64,000 nucleotides of DNA from Flavihumibacter petaseus NBRC 106054. GTDB taxonomy: Bacteria > Bacteroidota > Bacteroidia > Chitinophagales > Chitinophagaceae. The translations under genes were made by a program, and so were the position numbers. Position 1 is the first letter of the stretch; each line of letters begins with the position of its first letter. The notes under the pieces are model-generated. The model worked only from the letters and a program-made list of their open reading frames with translations, had not been told where the DNA came from and did no database searches. The stretch lies in NCBI RefSeq assembly GCF_000974785.1, contig NZ_BBWV01000004.1, positions 124,001-188,000 on the forward strand, read 5' to 3'. Below are positions 9,500 through 17,422 of the stretch, piece after piece.

Positions 9500-9526
9500 G
9501 CAAAGTCCGCAAGATCCGGACTTTTG
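9500..9526. promoter_or_regulatory. Inverted repeat between divergent DUF1624 and DUF4856 genes
   Basis: GCAAAGTCCG at 9500-9509 is mirrored by CGGACTTTTGC at 9516-9526 with one extra T. It sits in the 179-bp divergent intergenic region about 80 bp before the DUF4856 start. It could be an operator or an RNA hairpin; the sequence does not match a Fur box that I recognise. Confidence 0.35.
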
Positions 9527-9578
9527 CCCGGGAAATTGTTTTTCCGGAATTCGTAAGTATCGCTTCAGGTGGCCCCAA

Positions 9579-9586
9579 TACCTTTG
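9579..9586 (+). promoter_or_regulatory. Candidate -7 element of the metal-uptake operon
   Basis: TACCTTTG matches TAnnTTTG exactly. Its position implies a leader of only about 15 bases before the ATG at 9608. No TTG lies at the right distance upstream, so the promoter may be weak or depend on an activator. Confidence 0.45.
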
Positions 9587-9607
9587 TGCCCGCAAAAACA
9601 GTTACTT

Positions 9608-10714
9608 ATGAGATTGAATGGAATGCTGGCACTGGTTTCCGGAGCTTTATTGACACTTTCGTCCTGTTCTTCCGACGACGGCCCCGTAACACCGGATTAT
9701 ACCGTACCTGCTACTTATGACTTCGCCCAGGTGAATAACACTGATGCCGTTGCCCGTGTAAGCATGTGGGCCGGCTTTACCAGCTGGTTGGGTAAAGGAG
9801 CCTCCCGCGAGCTCAACAGCGATACTGCCAACTACCTCTGGAACAATACCAATACCGCATTTACCGCAGAAATTGCCGGGAACCTGCCCTATAAATATGA
9901 CGCCCTGAACACCATGACCATCAGTCTGGCCACCGAAGTGGCTGACGCGACACAGTTTAAGGCATATGCAGATTCCATGGTAAATCTCAGTGAATTCTAC
10001 GCAACCCCTGCTGCCCCGGGAATAGCCGGAAAGATCGGCAACCGGCTGGTGAACCACTCAGGCCTTGAATTTAACCAGGCAGTGGCAAAGGGACTGATGG
10101 GTGCACTGGTACTTAAGAATGTTTACCAGTTGCTGGACAAGGTTCCTACAGACGACAACACCCTTACCTCAGGCGCTCCCAGCGAAATGCAGCAGGACTG
10201 GGACCTGGCTTTTGGATACATCGGCGTACCGAAAAATTATGACACGGCTTTCAATTACAGTACAGCCCCCGTACCTGCCGACCGTCCGCTGGCGATCGGT
10301 GGCTATTTCGGAGAGCGCGGAAAATACATTCAGGCTGGAGGCAGGGTATTCGAAGCCTTCCGCACGGGTCGTGCCGCAATCGGTGCAAAAGATTACAGCA
10401 CCCGTGATCAGGCGATCAGCACGATTAAGGAATATACTGAAAAGACACTGGCGGCAGCTGCCTATTATTATCTGACAGCATCACAAACCCAGAGCGACCT
10501 TGCTGCAAAATTCCATTCACTTTCCGAGGGCTACGGTTTTGTCCTTGCCCTCAAATACCGCGCAGCCGGCAGCAAACTCACCGCTACTCAGTATACCAGG
10601 CTCAAAGAAATCCTGGAAACTCCATTTTATGACCTGGCCGCAGACGCAAACAATACCGATCTGAAAGAAGCTGCTCAAATTTTCACCACCGCTTATGGAC
10701 AGCTGCAACCTTAA
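9608..10714 (+). CDS. DUF4856 lipoprotein (putative iron-uptake operon)
   Basis: Lipoprotein of 368 residues: the signal peptide ends in the lipobox LSSC at about residue 20, followed by a Ser/Asp linker. The mature part is alpha-helical and alanine-rich and matches, from memory, DUF4856, a family found next to imelysins in Bacteroidota. The ATG at 9608 was chosen because it begins directly with a lipoprotein signal; the extra upstream codons from 9569 do not look like one. It is the first gene of a four-gene plus-strand operon with an imelysin-like lipoprotein, a gamma-carboxylase-type HTTM protein and a FecA-like receptor. A surface or periplasmic metal-binding role is inferred from these partners. 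No enzymatic motif is seen. Confidence 0.78.
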   Translation: MRLNGMLALVSGALLTLSSCSSDDGPVTPDYTVPATYDFAQVNNTDAVARVSMWAGFTSWLGKGASRELNSDTANYLWNNTNTAFTAEIAGNLPYKYDALNTMTISLATEVADATQFKAYADSMVNLSEFYATPAAPGIAGKIGNRLVNHSGLEFNQAVAKGLMGALVLKNVYQLLDKVPTDDNTLTSGAPSEMQQDWDLAFGYIGVPKNYDTAFNYSTAPVPADRPLAIGGYFGERGKYIQAGGRVFEAFRTGRAAIGAKDYSTRDQAISTIKEYTEKTLAAAAYYYLTASQTQSDLAAKFHSLSEGYGFVLALKYRAAGSKLTATQYTRLKEILETPFYDLAADANNTDLKEAAQIFTTAYGQLQP

Positions 10715-10740
10715 GGTCAAATATTACGTAATTAACTTCC

Positions 10741-10772
10741 AGACAATCCCCGGCAACCGCCAGGGATTGTCT
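10741..10772 (+). terminator. Intra-operon hairpin, possible leaky terminator
   Basis: AGACAATCCC (10741-10750) and GGGATTGTCT (10763-10772) form a perfect 10-bp stem with a 12-base loop. The following GTCATTTTATAAT is only weakly T-rich. It lies between the first and second genes of the operon and may lower downstream expression or stabilise the first message. Confidence 0.5.
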
Positions 10773-10795
10773 GTCATTTTATAATCTACCTGATT

Positions 10796-11899
10796 ATGGC
10801 GAAATTATTCTTCCCTTCTACGCTCTTCCGCGCTGTAATTCCTGTAACAGCTGCCCTCTTGTTGCTGAATGCCTGTGGCAAAAGCGACGACGGAACGGAT
10901 AACAACGGCAACTCGACAGATGAATTCAAAAAGGAAATGCTGGTCAATTATGCTGACAACATTATCCAGCCAGGGTATGTGCAGCTGAAAACATCCCTCG
11001 CAGATCTGAAAACCAAAGTGGCTGTTCTGCTCAGCGCACCATCGGCTTCAACCCAGGCTAACGTAAAACCTTCGTTCCAGGCTGCCTACCAGGCCTTTGA
11101 AGCGGTATCCCTCCCCTATTTCGGGCCCGCCGCTGCTCAGATGCTGAACAACACATTGAATACTTTTCCTCCGGGAATAAGCAAAATCGAAAGTGGTATC
11201 GCCAGCGGCAATTATGATCTCACCCTGCCGATAACATCAGATAGCCTGCAGGGATTCCCGGCACTGGACTACCTGATCTTTGGCGAAGGCGCAGTAGACA
11301 AACTGGCCGACCCGGTATCAGGACAAAACAGAAAGCAATATATCAACGACGTTCTGGAAAGAATGCAGTTGCTCACAGATAATACGATCAACCAATGGGC
11401 CGCCGGATACCGCAATACTTTCATCAATTCCCTGAAAACAGATGTCGGCAGCTCTATCGGATTCCTGATCAATCAGCTGGCATTTGAAATGGATGCCCTG
11501 AAAGGTCCCCGCATCGGCTGGCCATTTGGCAAGCAATCGAATGGTATCGTATTCGCCGACAAAGCGGAAGGATACTATTCCGCCATCTCCAAAGAACTCG
11601 CGGTTGCCAATCTGAATGCCGTAAAGCAGTACTATACCGGTGGCAGTGCAAAAGGCATCGACGACTATCTCGACCTTTTGGGTAAAACCACCCTGAATGA
11701 CGATGTTCTTGCCCAGTTTACAGTTGCCATCAATGCACTCCAGGCTATTCCGGCCCCACTGTCTGCAGCTTTTACCGGAAGCCCGGCAACAGTGGAAGCT
11801 GCCTATAAGGAGATCCAGAAACTCCTGACACTGCTGAAAACTGATGTTGCTTCTGCCACCGGCGTGCAGATCAACTATATGGACAATGACGGGGACTAA
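10796..11899 (+). CDS. Imelysin-like lipoprotein
   Basis: Lipoprotein of 367 residues (lipobox ending in Cys27, LLNAC) with an alpha-helical imelysin (Peptidase M75/IrpA) domain. Imelysin family proteins are iron-regulated surface or periplasmic proteins in bacteria. The GxHxxE motif of classical imelysins reads GFPALD at about residues 153-158, so the His is missing; this degenerate form is seen in IrpA-like members and argues against peptidase activity. Repeated structure is evident: two half-domains of helices (about 40-190 and 200-350). It overlaps the next gene by 14 bp. Its partners, a DUF4856 protein, a carboxylase-type HTTM protein and a FecA-like receptor, point to metal uptake. Confidence 0.85.
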   Translation: MAKLFFPSTLFRAVIPVTAALLLLNACGKSDDGTDNNGNSTDEFKKEMLVNYADNIIQPGYVQLKTSLADLKTKVAVLLSAPSASTQANVKPSFQAAYQAFEAVSLPYFGPAAAQMLNNTLNTFPPGISKIESGIASGNYDLTLPITSDSLQGFPALDYLIFGEGAVDKLADPVSGQNRKQYINDVLERMQLLTDNTINQWAAGYRNTFINSLKTDVGSSIGFLINQLAFEMDALKGPRIGWPFGKQSNGIVFADKAEGYYSAISKELAVANLNAVKQYYTGGSAKGIDDYLDLLGKTTLNDDVLAQFTVAINALQAIPAPLSAAFTGSPATVEAAYKEIQKLLTLLKTDVASATGVQINYMDNDGD

Positions 11900-13232
11900 A
11901 CGATATGACCTTTTCCGGCCGGTGCCCATTGCTCCGCTGGTCGTTTTCCGCATCAGTTTCGGGCTGTTGATGTTCTTCAGCCTACTTCGCTTCTGGTGGC
12001 GGGGATGGGTAACTGCCGTTTATGTACAACCGAAATTTCACTTTTCCTATTTCGGCTGGGAATGGGTTCAGGCACCGGGAAATACTGCCATACATGTGCT
12101 GTTCGGATGCATCACGCTCGCCGCACTGTTCATTGCGTTCGGATTCCTGTACCGGATCGCCATCGTCGTGTTCTTCCTCGGATTCACCTATATCGAACTG
12201 ATTGATGTTACGACCTATCTCAACCACTATTATTTTATCAGCCTTGTAGCCTTTATCCTGATCTGGCTGCCGGCTAACCGCGACTGGTCAATGGATGTCA
12301 GTATCCGCCCGCAACTCCGTTGCGCCGAAGTGCCTGCCTGGACCATTGGCATCCTGCGCTTCCAGATGGCAATCGTATACATCTTTGCAGGCCTGGCCAA
12401 GTTAAATGCGGACTGGCTGCTGCAAGCCGAACCGATGCGCACCTGGCTTCCTGCAAAGAGCCATCTTCCCATCGTTGGCCCGTTGATGTACAAAGCCTGG
12501 GTAGCTTATGTTTTCAGCTGGTTTGGTGCCATCTATGACCTGTTCATTGTGTTTTTTCTGCTCAATGACCGGACGCGTAAAATCGCATACCTGTTCGTGC
12601 TGGCCTTTCATATCGCCACAGCCATCTTCTTTCCCGGTATTGGCATGTTCCCCTATGTGATGATTGTGAGCAGCCTGATCTTTTTCCCGTCAGCATTTCA
12701 TGAAAAACTATTGTCGCGACTGGGATGGAAACCAGCCCCCAGCCTCGGCTATAACACCTACAATTATACTAGACCCAAACGATGGGTAGTAGCGCTTTTA
12801 GTGTATGCTGCTTTCCAGGTTTTGTTTCCGCTCCGCTTCCTCATGTATCCTGATAAGCTGTTCTGGAATGAAGAGGGTTATCGCTTTTCCTGGAGGGTGA
12901 TGCTGATGGAAAAAGCGGGCACCGCCTACTTCACCGTGAAGGACGGCACAACCGGTGCAGCTTTCGTGGTCGACAACAAGGCCTTTCTCACACCGCTGCA
13001 GGAAAAGATGATGAGTACACAACCTGACATGATCCTGCAGTATGCCCATCACCTCGCCGCAGTTTACAAACAAAAAGGTATTCAGCAACCCAGGGTGTTC
13101 GGTGAGGTTTACGTCGCACTGAATGGCCGCCGCTCAGCCCTGTTCATAGACCCCGCCGTTGATCTCGCAGCGCAGCAACGACAATGGACACATTACAACT
13201 GGATACTTCCTTGCCCGAAAACAAAAGAATGA
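11886..13232 (+). CDS. HTTM / vitamin K-dependent gamma-carboxylase-type membrane protein
   Basis: Membrane protein of 448 residues with several hydrophobic segments in residues 15-280, followed by a soluble C-terminal domain (about 300-445). The motif AGLAKLNADW places Lys172 where human GGCX has its catalytic base in AGVKKLDADW; the NHYYF motif (near residue 115) also fits. The C-terminal part (EEGYRFSWRVMLMEKAG, VKDGTTG, then DMILQYAHHLA and a DP.VDL end) resembles the lumenal domain of GGCX, so this is a full-length carboxylase homologue and not only an HTTM domain. I chose the ATG at 11886, which overlaps the imelysin stop by 14 bp. Whether it carboxylates glutamate, and on which target, is unknown. 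Confidence 0.85.
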   Translation: MTGTKRYDLFRPVPIAPLVVFRISFGLLMFFSLLRFWWRGWVTAVYVQPKFHFSYFGWEWVQAPGNTAIHVLFGCITLAALFIAFGFLYRIAIVVFFLGFTYIELIDVTTYLNHYYFISLVAFILIWLPANRDWSMDVSIRPQLRCAEVPAWTIGILRFQMAIVYIFAGLAKLNADWLLQAEPMRTWLPAKSHLPIVGPLMYKAWVAYVFSWFGAIYDLFIVFFLLNDRTRKIAYLFVLAFHIATAIFFPGIGMFPYVMIVSSLIFFPSAFHEKLLSRLGWKPAPSLGYNTYNYTRPKRWVVALLVYAAFQVLFPLRFLMYPDKLFWNEEGYRFSWRVMLMEKAGTAYFTVKDGTTGAAFVVDNKAFLTPLQEKMMSTQPDMILQYAHHLAAVYKQKGIQQPRVFGEVYVALNGRRSALFIDPAVDLAAQQRQWTHYNWILPCPKTKE

Positions 13233-15640
13233 TCATGCATCCCAGAATATATTTCATACCGCTCCTGATTTTGCTCTCTTTGGCCAGCCATGCCCAGTCC
13301 TTATCGGTCAGCGGAACGGTACAGGCTTCGGGTGAAGCAATTACCGGAGCAACCATTTCAATTGAACCAGCCGGCAGAAAAACCATCAGTAACGACAATG
13401 GCTATTTCCACTTCTCACGACTGTCCGCCGGAACCTATACATTGACTGTCAGCTTCACGGGAATGACTGGCTGGACCCAGACCATCGTGCTGGCACAAAA
13501 AAATGCGGTACTGAAAATAACACTTGAACAACGCGACACCGCGGTGCTGGAAGAAGTGGTGGTGAAGGACCTGAAGAGTACAACAGTTTCCGGAAAACTG
13601 CGCGATGTCAGCGGCACTGCAATTTATGCCGGTAAGAAGACCGAAGTAATCAACCTGCGGAACATCAACGCCAACCTGGCCACCAACAATACCCGCCAGA
13701 TCTATGCAAGGATCCCTGGATTGAATATCTGGGAATATGATCGCGGAGGACTTCAGCTGGGAATCGGCGGACGTGGTCTGAGCCCCAACCGTTCCTCCAA
13801 TTTCAATATCCGGCAGGATGGCTATGATATCAGCGCTGATGCACTTGGTTATCCGGAAAGTTATTATACCCCGTCAACCGAAGCACTTGAAAAGATCGAA
13901 ATCATACGCGGCGCTGCAAGCCTGCAGTATGGCCCTCAATTCGGAGGCCTCGTGAATTTTGTGATGAAAGAAGGCCCGAAAGAGAAGCCTTTTGAACTGA
14001 CAACGCGCCAGACGTTTGGCTCTTATGGTTTCTTCAACAGTTTTAATAGTTTAGGCGGAACGGTAGCAGCCGGCAAACTGAACTACTATGCTTTCTACCA
14101 ATACAAGAAAGGCGATGACTGGCGCCCCAACAGTCATTACGATCAGCACAATGCGTATGTACATCTCGGCTATAAACTGACCAGGCGCCTGACCCTTTCA
14201 GGTGAATATACTTTCATGAAATACCTGGCACAACAGCCGGGCGGTCTTACGGATGCGCAATTCAGGGAAGACCCTTCGGTATCAGTCAGGGCAAGGAACT
14301 GGTTCCAGGTCGACTGGAACCTCATTAACCTGAACCTCGACTATGCAATCAGCGACAACACCCGCATTAACTGGAGAAATTATACGCTGCAGGGTGGCAG
14401 GGATGCTCTGGGTGTGCTCAGCTATATCAACCGCCCGGACAATGGTGGCAAGCGCGACCTGATGACGGACAAGTACAGCAATTTTGGATCTGAACTTAGG
14501 TTCATCCATCAGTACAGGATGTTCGGTGACAATAAAAACACCTTTCTGTTCGGCGCAAGGTTGTACCGTGGCCTTACCAACCGGAAGCAGGGAGATGGTA
14601 ACGATGGCAGCGGGCCCGACTTTTCCTTTGACGGTGGGCAACCCAACAAATCCTCGTATGAATTTCCGGGGAACAACTTCGCAGCGTTTGCTGAAAACAT
14701 TTTCCGGATCAGCAAAAAGCTGAGCATTACTCCGGGCATCCGGTTTGAACACATCAACACTAAAGGTGAGGGGTATTATTACAAAGACAACCTGTTTATT
14801 GACGACGAGAAGATGAATGAGAAGATGGAAAACCCGCGCTCTTTTGTGTTACTGGGTGTGGGTGCATCCTATAAGGCCAGTAAGAGTACCGAGTTCTATG
14901 CGAATATTTCACAGAATTACCGTTCGATCAACTTCAATGACATCCGGGTAGTCAATACAAACAGCAAGGTCGATCCCAACCTGAAAGATGAGTCCGGCTA
15001 CAATATTGAACTCGGTTTTCGTGGCAATATCGGTAACTGGCTGTACACTGACGTGAGCCTTTTTTACCTCCGGTATAATGATCGTATCGGATCCATTTTT
15101 GTGCGCGACACCAGTTTCATGACCTATCGGTTACGTACCAATGTTGCCGACAGCCGCAACCTTGGCCTTGAGTTTCTGCTGGAAGGAGATCTCATGAAGG
15201 CTTTCCAGGGAAATGCAGCCCGCTATAAACTGGTTGCCTATACCAATCTTTCACTTATTGACGCCCGCTATATTCACACAGAGAATACTGCCATCAAAAA
15301 CAAACTGGTGGAGAATGTCCCCCCTGTATTATTCCGCACTGGCGTTACAGCCGGCAACAGCAAATGGAACCTGACTTACCAGTTCTCTTACCAGGCCAAA
15401 CAATACAGTGATGCCACGAACACGGAAGAAACGCCAACTGCTGTGGATGGCGCCATTCCCTCCTTTACAGTAATGGATCTCAGCCTGAGTTATAACTGGC
15501 GGTGGTTCACCGTTTATTCCGGCATTAACAACCTGACTGACAACAAATATTTTACCCGCAGGGCAGATGGCTATCCGGGCCCCGGAATACTTCCGGCTGA
15601 TCGCAGGAATCTTTACGTAACCCTGCAGTTCAAGTTGTAA
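13229..15640 (+). CDS. FecA-like TonB-dependent receptor
   Basis: Outer-membrane receptor of 803 residues for TonB-driven uptake, most like Fe(3+)-dicitrate receptors. The ATG at 13229 overlaps the TGA of the preceding gene (ATGA) and begins a signal peptide ending at about residue 24 (SHAQ). An N-terminal CarboxypepD_reg-like domain spans about 25-105. The plug domain follows (IYARIPG, then the FecA-like GRGLSPNRSSNFNIRQDGYD and IEIIRGAASLQYGPQFGGLVNF), and a 22-strand barrel ends with the aromatic-terminated strand (YVTLQFKL). It closes the four-gene operon and names its likely function. The true ligand (ferric citrate, another siderophore or another metal) cannot be told from sequence. Confidence 0.9.
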   Translation: MIMHPRIYFIPLLILLSLASHAQSLSVSGTVQASGEAITGATISIEPAGRKTISNDNGYFHFSRLSAGTYTLTVSFTGMTGWTQTIVLAQKNAVLKITLEQRDTAVLEEVVVKDLKSTTVSGKLRDVSGTAIYAGKKTEVINLRNINANLATNNTRQIYARIPGLNIWEYDRGGLQLGIGGRGLSPNRSSNFNIRQDGYDISADALGYPESYYTPSTEALEKIEIIRGAASLQYGPQFGGLVNFVMKEGPKEKPFELTTRQTFGSYGFFNSFNSLGGTVAAGKLNYYAFYQYKKGDDWRPNSHYDQHNAYVHLGYKLTRRLTLSGEYTFMKYLAQQPGGLTDAQFREDPSVSVRARNWFQVDWNLINLNLDYAISDNTRINWRNYTLQGGRDALGVLSYINRPDNGGKRDLMTDKYSNFGSELRFIHQYRMFGDNKNTFLFGARLYRGLTNRKQGDGNDGSGPDFSFDGGQPNKSSYEFPGNNFAAFAENIFRISKKLSITPGIRFEHINTKGEGYYYKDNLFIDDEKMNEKMENPRSFVLLGVGASYKASKSTEFYANISQNYRSINFNDIRVVNTNSKVDPNLKDESGYNIELGFRGNIGNWLYTDVSLFYLRYNDRIGSIFVRDTSFMTYRLRTNVADSRNLGLEFLLEGDLMKAFQGNAARYKLVAYTNLSLIDARYIHTENTAIKNKLVENVPPVLFRTGVTAGNSKWNLTYQFSYQAKQYSDATNTEETPTAVDGAIPSFTVMDLSLSYNWRWFTVYSGINNLTDNKYFTRRADGYPGPGILPADRRNLYVTLQFKL

Positions 15641-15643
15641 GCA

Positions 15644-16078
15644 TCAGCTCAGGTCAGCATTTCCTGCCAGGTACTTCAGCGTATATTGGAAGGCATTGAT
15701 CCGCCAGCCCTGGGGCAATTGCTGCAACCCGATCTGATAAGTACCCACAAACTCCCTGACCTGTCCGTTGATTGCGGCCTTTTTGAAATGTGTAGCGGTT
15801 GCATAGGCAAATACCTGTGCCTTGTCGCCATCAATGGTCACCAGGTAATTGCCTGCTAGATGGTTCACGGCATCAATGCCTTTGAACCCGTTTTCCCAGG
15901 TATCGCAGATAGTTTGCGCTGACAAGATTTCACGGGCACCCCCCAGCGAAGACATGTCGAAATCCACTTTATCAGTGAGTACATCTTCGCGAAGCCGTTG
16001 CCATTGCTGCTGGTCGGTAAAAACAAAAAGCTTATTGACCGTTTCCACGATCAGGTCACGGGTAGAAAAATCCTGCAT
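15644..16078 (-). CDS. SnoaL-like / NTF2-fold protein
   Basis: Small protein of 144 residues with the cone-like NTF2 fold of SnoaL_4 members (N-terminal helices DLIVETVNKLFVFTDQQQW, then DFDMSSLGG and alternating strands NYLVTIDGDKAQVFAYATATHF). Members are hydratases, isomerases or ligand-binding proteins of many kinds, so no reaction is assigned. It is the last gene of a minus-strand run starting with the FAD/Fe-S oxidase at 20364, 16 bp after the dehydrogenase-like gene. Its stop lies 3 bp from the convergent TonB receptor stop, with no evident terminator between them. Confidence 0.8.
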   Translation of the reverse strand: MQDFSTRDLIVETVNKLFVFTDQQQWQRLREDVLTDKVDFDMSSLGGAREILSAQTICDTWENGFKGIDAVNHLAGNYLVTIDGDKAQVFAYATATHFKKAAINGQVREFVGTYQIGLQQLPQGWRINAFQYTLKYLAGNADLS

Positions 16079-16094
16079 ATTATCGTTAATTGAA

Positions 16095-16952
16095 TTAATC
16101 TCTTAAATCATTGGCAACGATGGTCCAGTCGTGTTGTCCGAATCCTTTCCCGATCCACTCGTCCATTACAGTTGCGATGGTAGGAAGGATGGAAAGATGG
16201 GTACCCCCTTTTTCGGCGGCTTCCAGGAACAAATTCGTATCCTTTCTTGCCATATCCAGCTCCCATGAAGGTTTTGACAGATCGCCGGAAGTCATCCGCT
16301 TCAGCCTGCCTTCCACCTGGGCACCCGGATTCCAGGTCTGGAACAGCCCCAGGATATCATCAACGGTAAGCCCCTGTGCTTTTGCCACTGCGTAGGTATC
16401 TCTCAAGGTGAACGCGAAGCAAACGAGGAAGCTGTTGCCCATCAGTTTCATTGCAGCCGCCTTTCCCGTTTCTGCACCCAGTTGAATAAGTTTTCCGGTC
16501 ATAACCGAAAGTTCCGGTGTCAGCTGATCCACCACAGAAGGTTCTCCGGAAACCAGCATATAGCCGCTCGCATCAAGTGCATTCGATGGCCCCATAAATA
16601 CCGGTGCATGCTGGTAGGTATAGCCTTTGGATTTCCAGTATGCCGTACGTTGTACTGCCCCGTCTTTGGAAGTCGTGGTATGATCAATGATGATCGCTCC
16701 AGGTGAAAATCCTGCGCTCGCCTGTTCCAGTACCGCATCAACAGATGCATCATCTTTCAACGTCACATGAATACGATTGGCTCCTTTCACTGCGTCCCTC
16801 ACATCGGAAAATGCTTTGGCGCCATCGCTTTCCAGCGCTGCTGCTTTTGAGGCGGTCCGGTTCCACACCTGCATCGTATCTCCACGCCGAAGCATGGCCT
16901 TTACAAAATTCGAACCCAGTAGCCCCATTCCCAGGAATGCTTTTATTGACAT
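16095..16952 (-). CDS. NAD(P)-dependent oxidoreductase, 3-hydroxyisobutyrate dehydrogenase family
   Basis: Beta-hydroxyacid dehydrogenase or imine reductase-like enzyme of 285 residues. The Rossmann motif GMGLLGSN (residues 8-15) binds the cofactor, and WNRTASKAAAL at about 31-41 suggests NADP preference (Arg after the second strand). The C-terminal helical domain contains the GKAAAMKLMGNSF segment holding the catalytic Lys of the family. The ATG at 16952 is preferred over the earlier start in the frame, because residues before it do not belong to the fold and overlap YjbQ. It lies between yjbQ and the SnoaL-like gene in one direction, suggesting one transcript. The substrate is unknown. Confidence 0.83.
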   Translation of the reverse strand: MSIKAFLGMGLLGSNFVKAMLRRGDTMQVWNRTASKAAALESDGAKAFSDVRDAVKGANRIHVTLKDDASVDAVLEQASAGFSPGAIIIDHTTTSKDGAVQRTAYWKSKGYTYQHAPVFMGPSNALDASGYMLVSGEPSVVDQLTPELSVMTGKLIQLGAETGKAAAMKLMGNSFLVCFAFTLRDTYAVAKAQGLTVDDILGLFQTWNPGAQVEGRLKRMTSGDLSKPSWELDMARKDTNLFLEAAEKGGTHLSILPTIATVMDEWIGKGFGQHDWTIVANDLRD

Positions 16953-16993
16953 GGTAAATGCTTTTTTGTTAAGAAGTACTACAATTTTCCGGC

Positions 16994-17422
16994 TCAATGG
17001 TTTTCACCCCATGCGGTAATCATCAGATTTCTTGCTCCCCCGTGATTACGATGCTCACAAAGATAAATGCCCTGCCACGTACCCAATGCCAGGCGGCCAT
17101 TCCGGACGGGGATCATTACCGAAGTTCCCAGTAATGAAGCCTTCAGGTGCGCAGGCATGTCATCTGAACCTTCCTCATCATGCTTGTAGTCGGGATCATT
17201 TTCGTTCACCGTCTTGTTGAAAAAAACTTCAAAATCGTGTCGCACGGTCGGATCAGCATTTTCATTGATCGTCAGCGAAGCCGATGTGTGCTGGATGAAC
17301 ACCTGGCAAAAGCCTACCCTGATCTCTGCCAGTTGTGGCATGGCACGAAGCACCGCCTGCGTGATCAGGTGAAAACCACGACGCTGTTCTGGAAGTACCA
17401 GGTGTTGCTGAAAAAATTTCAT
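16994..17422 (-). CDS. YjbQ family protein (UPF0047)
   Basis: Protein of 142 residues of the YjbQ family, reported in E. coli to have weak thiamine-phosphate synthase activity; its main role is unsettled. Conserved segments are visible: HTSASLTINENADP (about 60-73), an acidic DPDYKHDEEGSDDMPAH region, and the C-terminal GTWQGIYLCEHRNHGGARN with the putative active-site histidines. The ATG at 17422 overlaps the TGA of the upstream FAD/Fe-S oxidase gene (ATGA), so the two are very likely translationally coupled. The upstream extension to 17515 runs inside that gene in another frame and was rejected. Confidence 0.88.
   Translation of the reverse strand: MKFFQQHLVLPEQRRGFHLITQAVLRAMPQLAEIRVGFCQVFIQHTSASLTINENADPTVRHDFEVFFNKTVNENDPDYKHDEEGSDDMPAHLKASLLGTSVMIPVRNGRLALGTWQGIYLCEHRNHGGARNLMITAWGENH

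Noticed and set aside
11318-11953. Minus-strand frame of 211 codons
   Set aside because: Antisense to the imelysin-like gene and without a recognisable domain.
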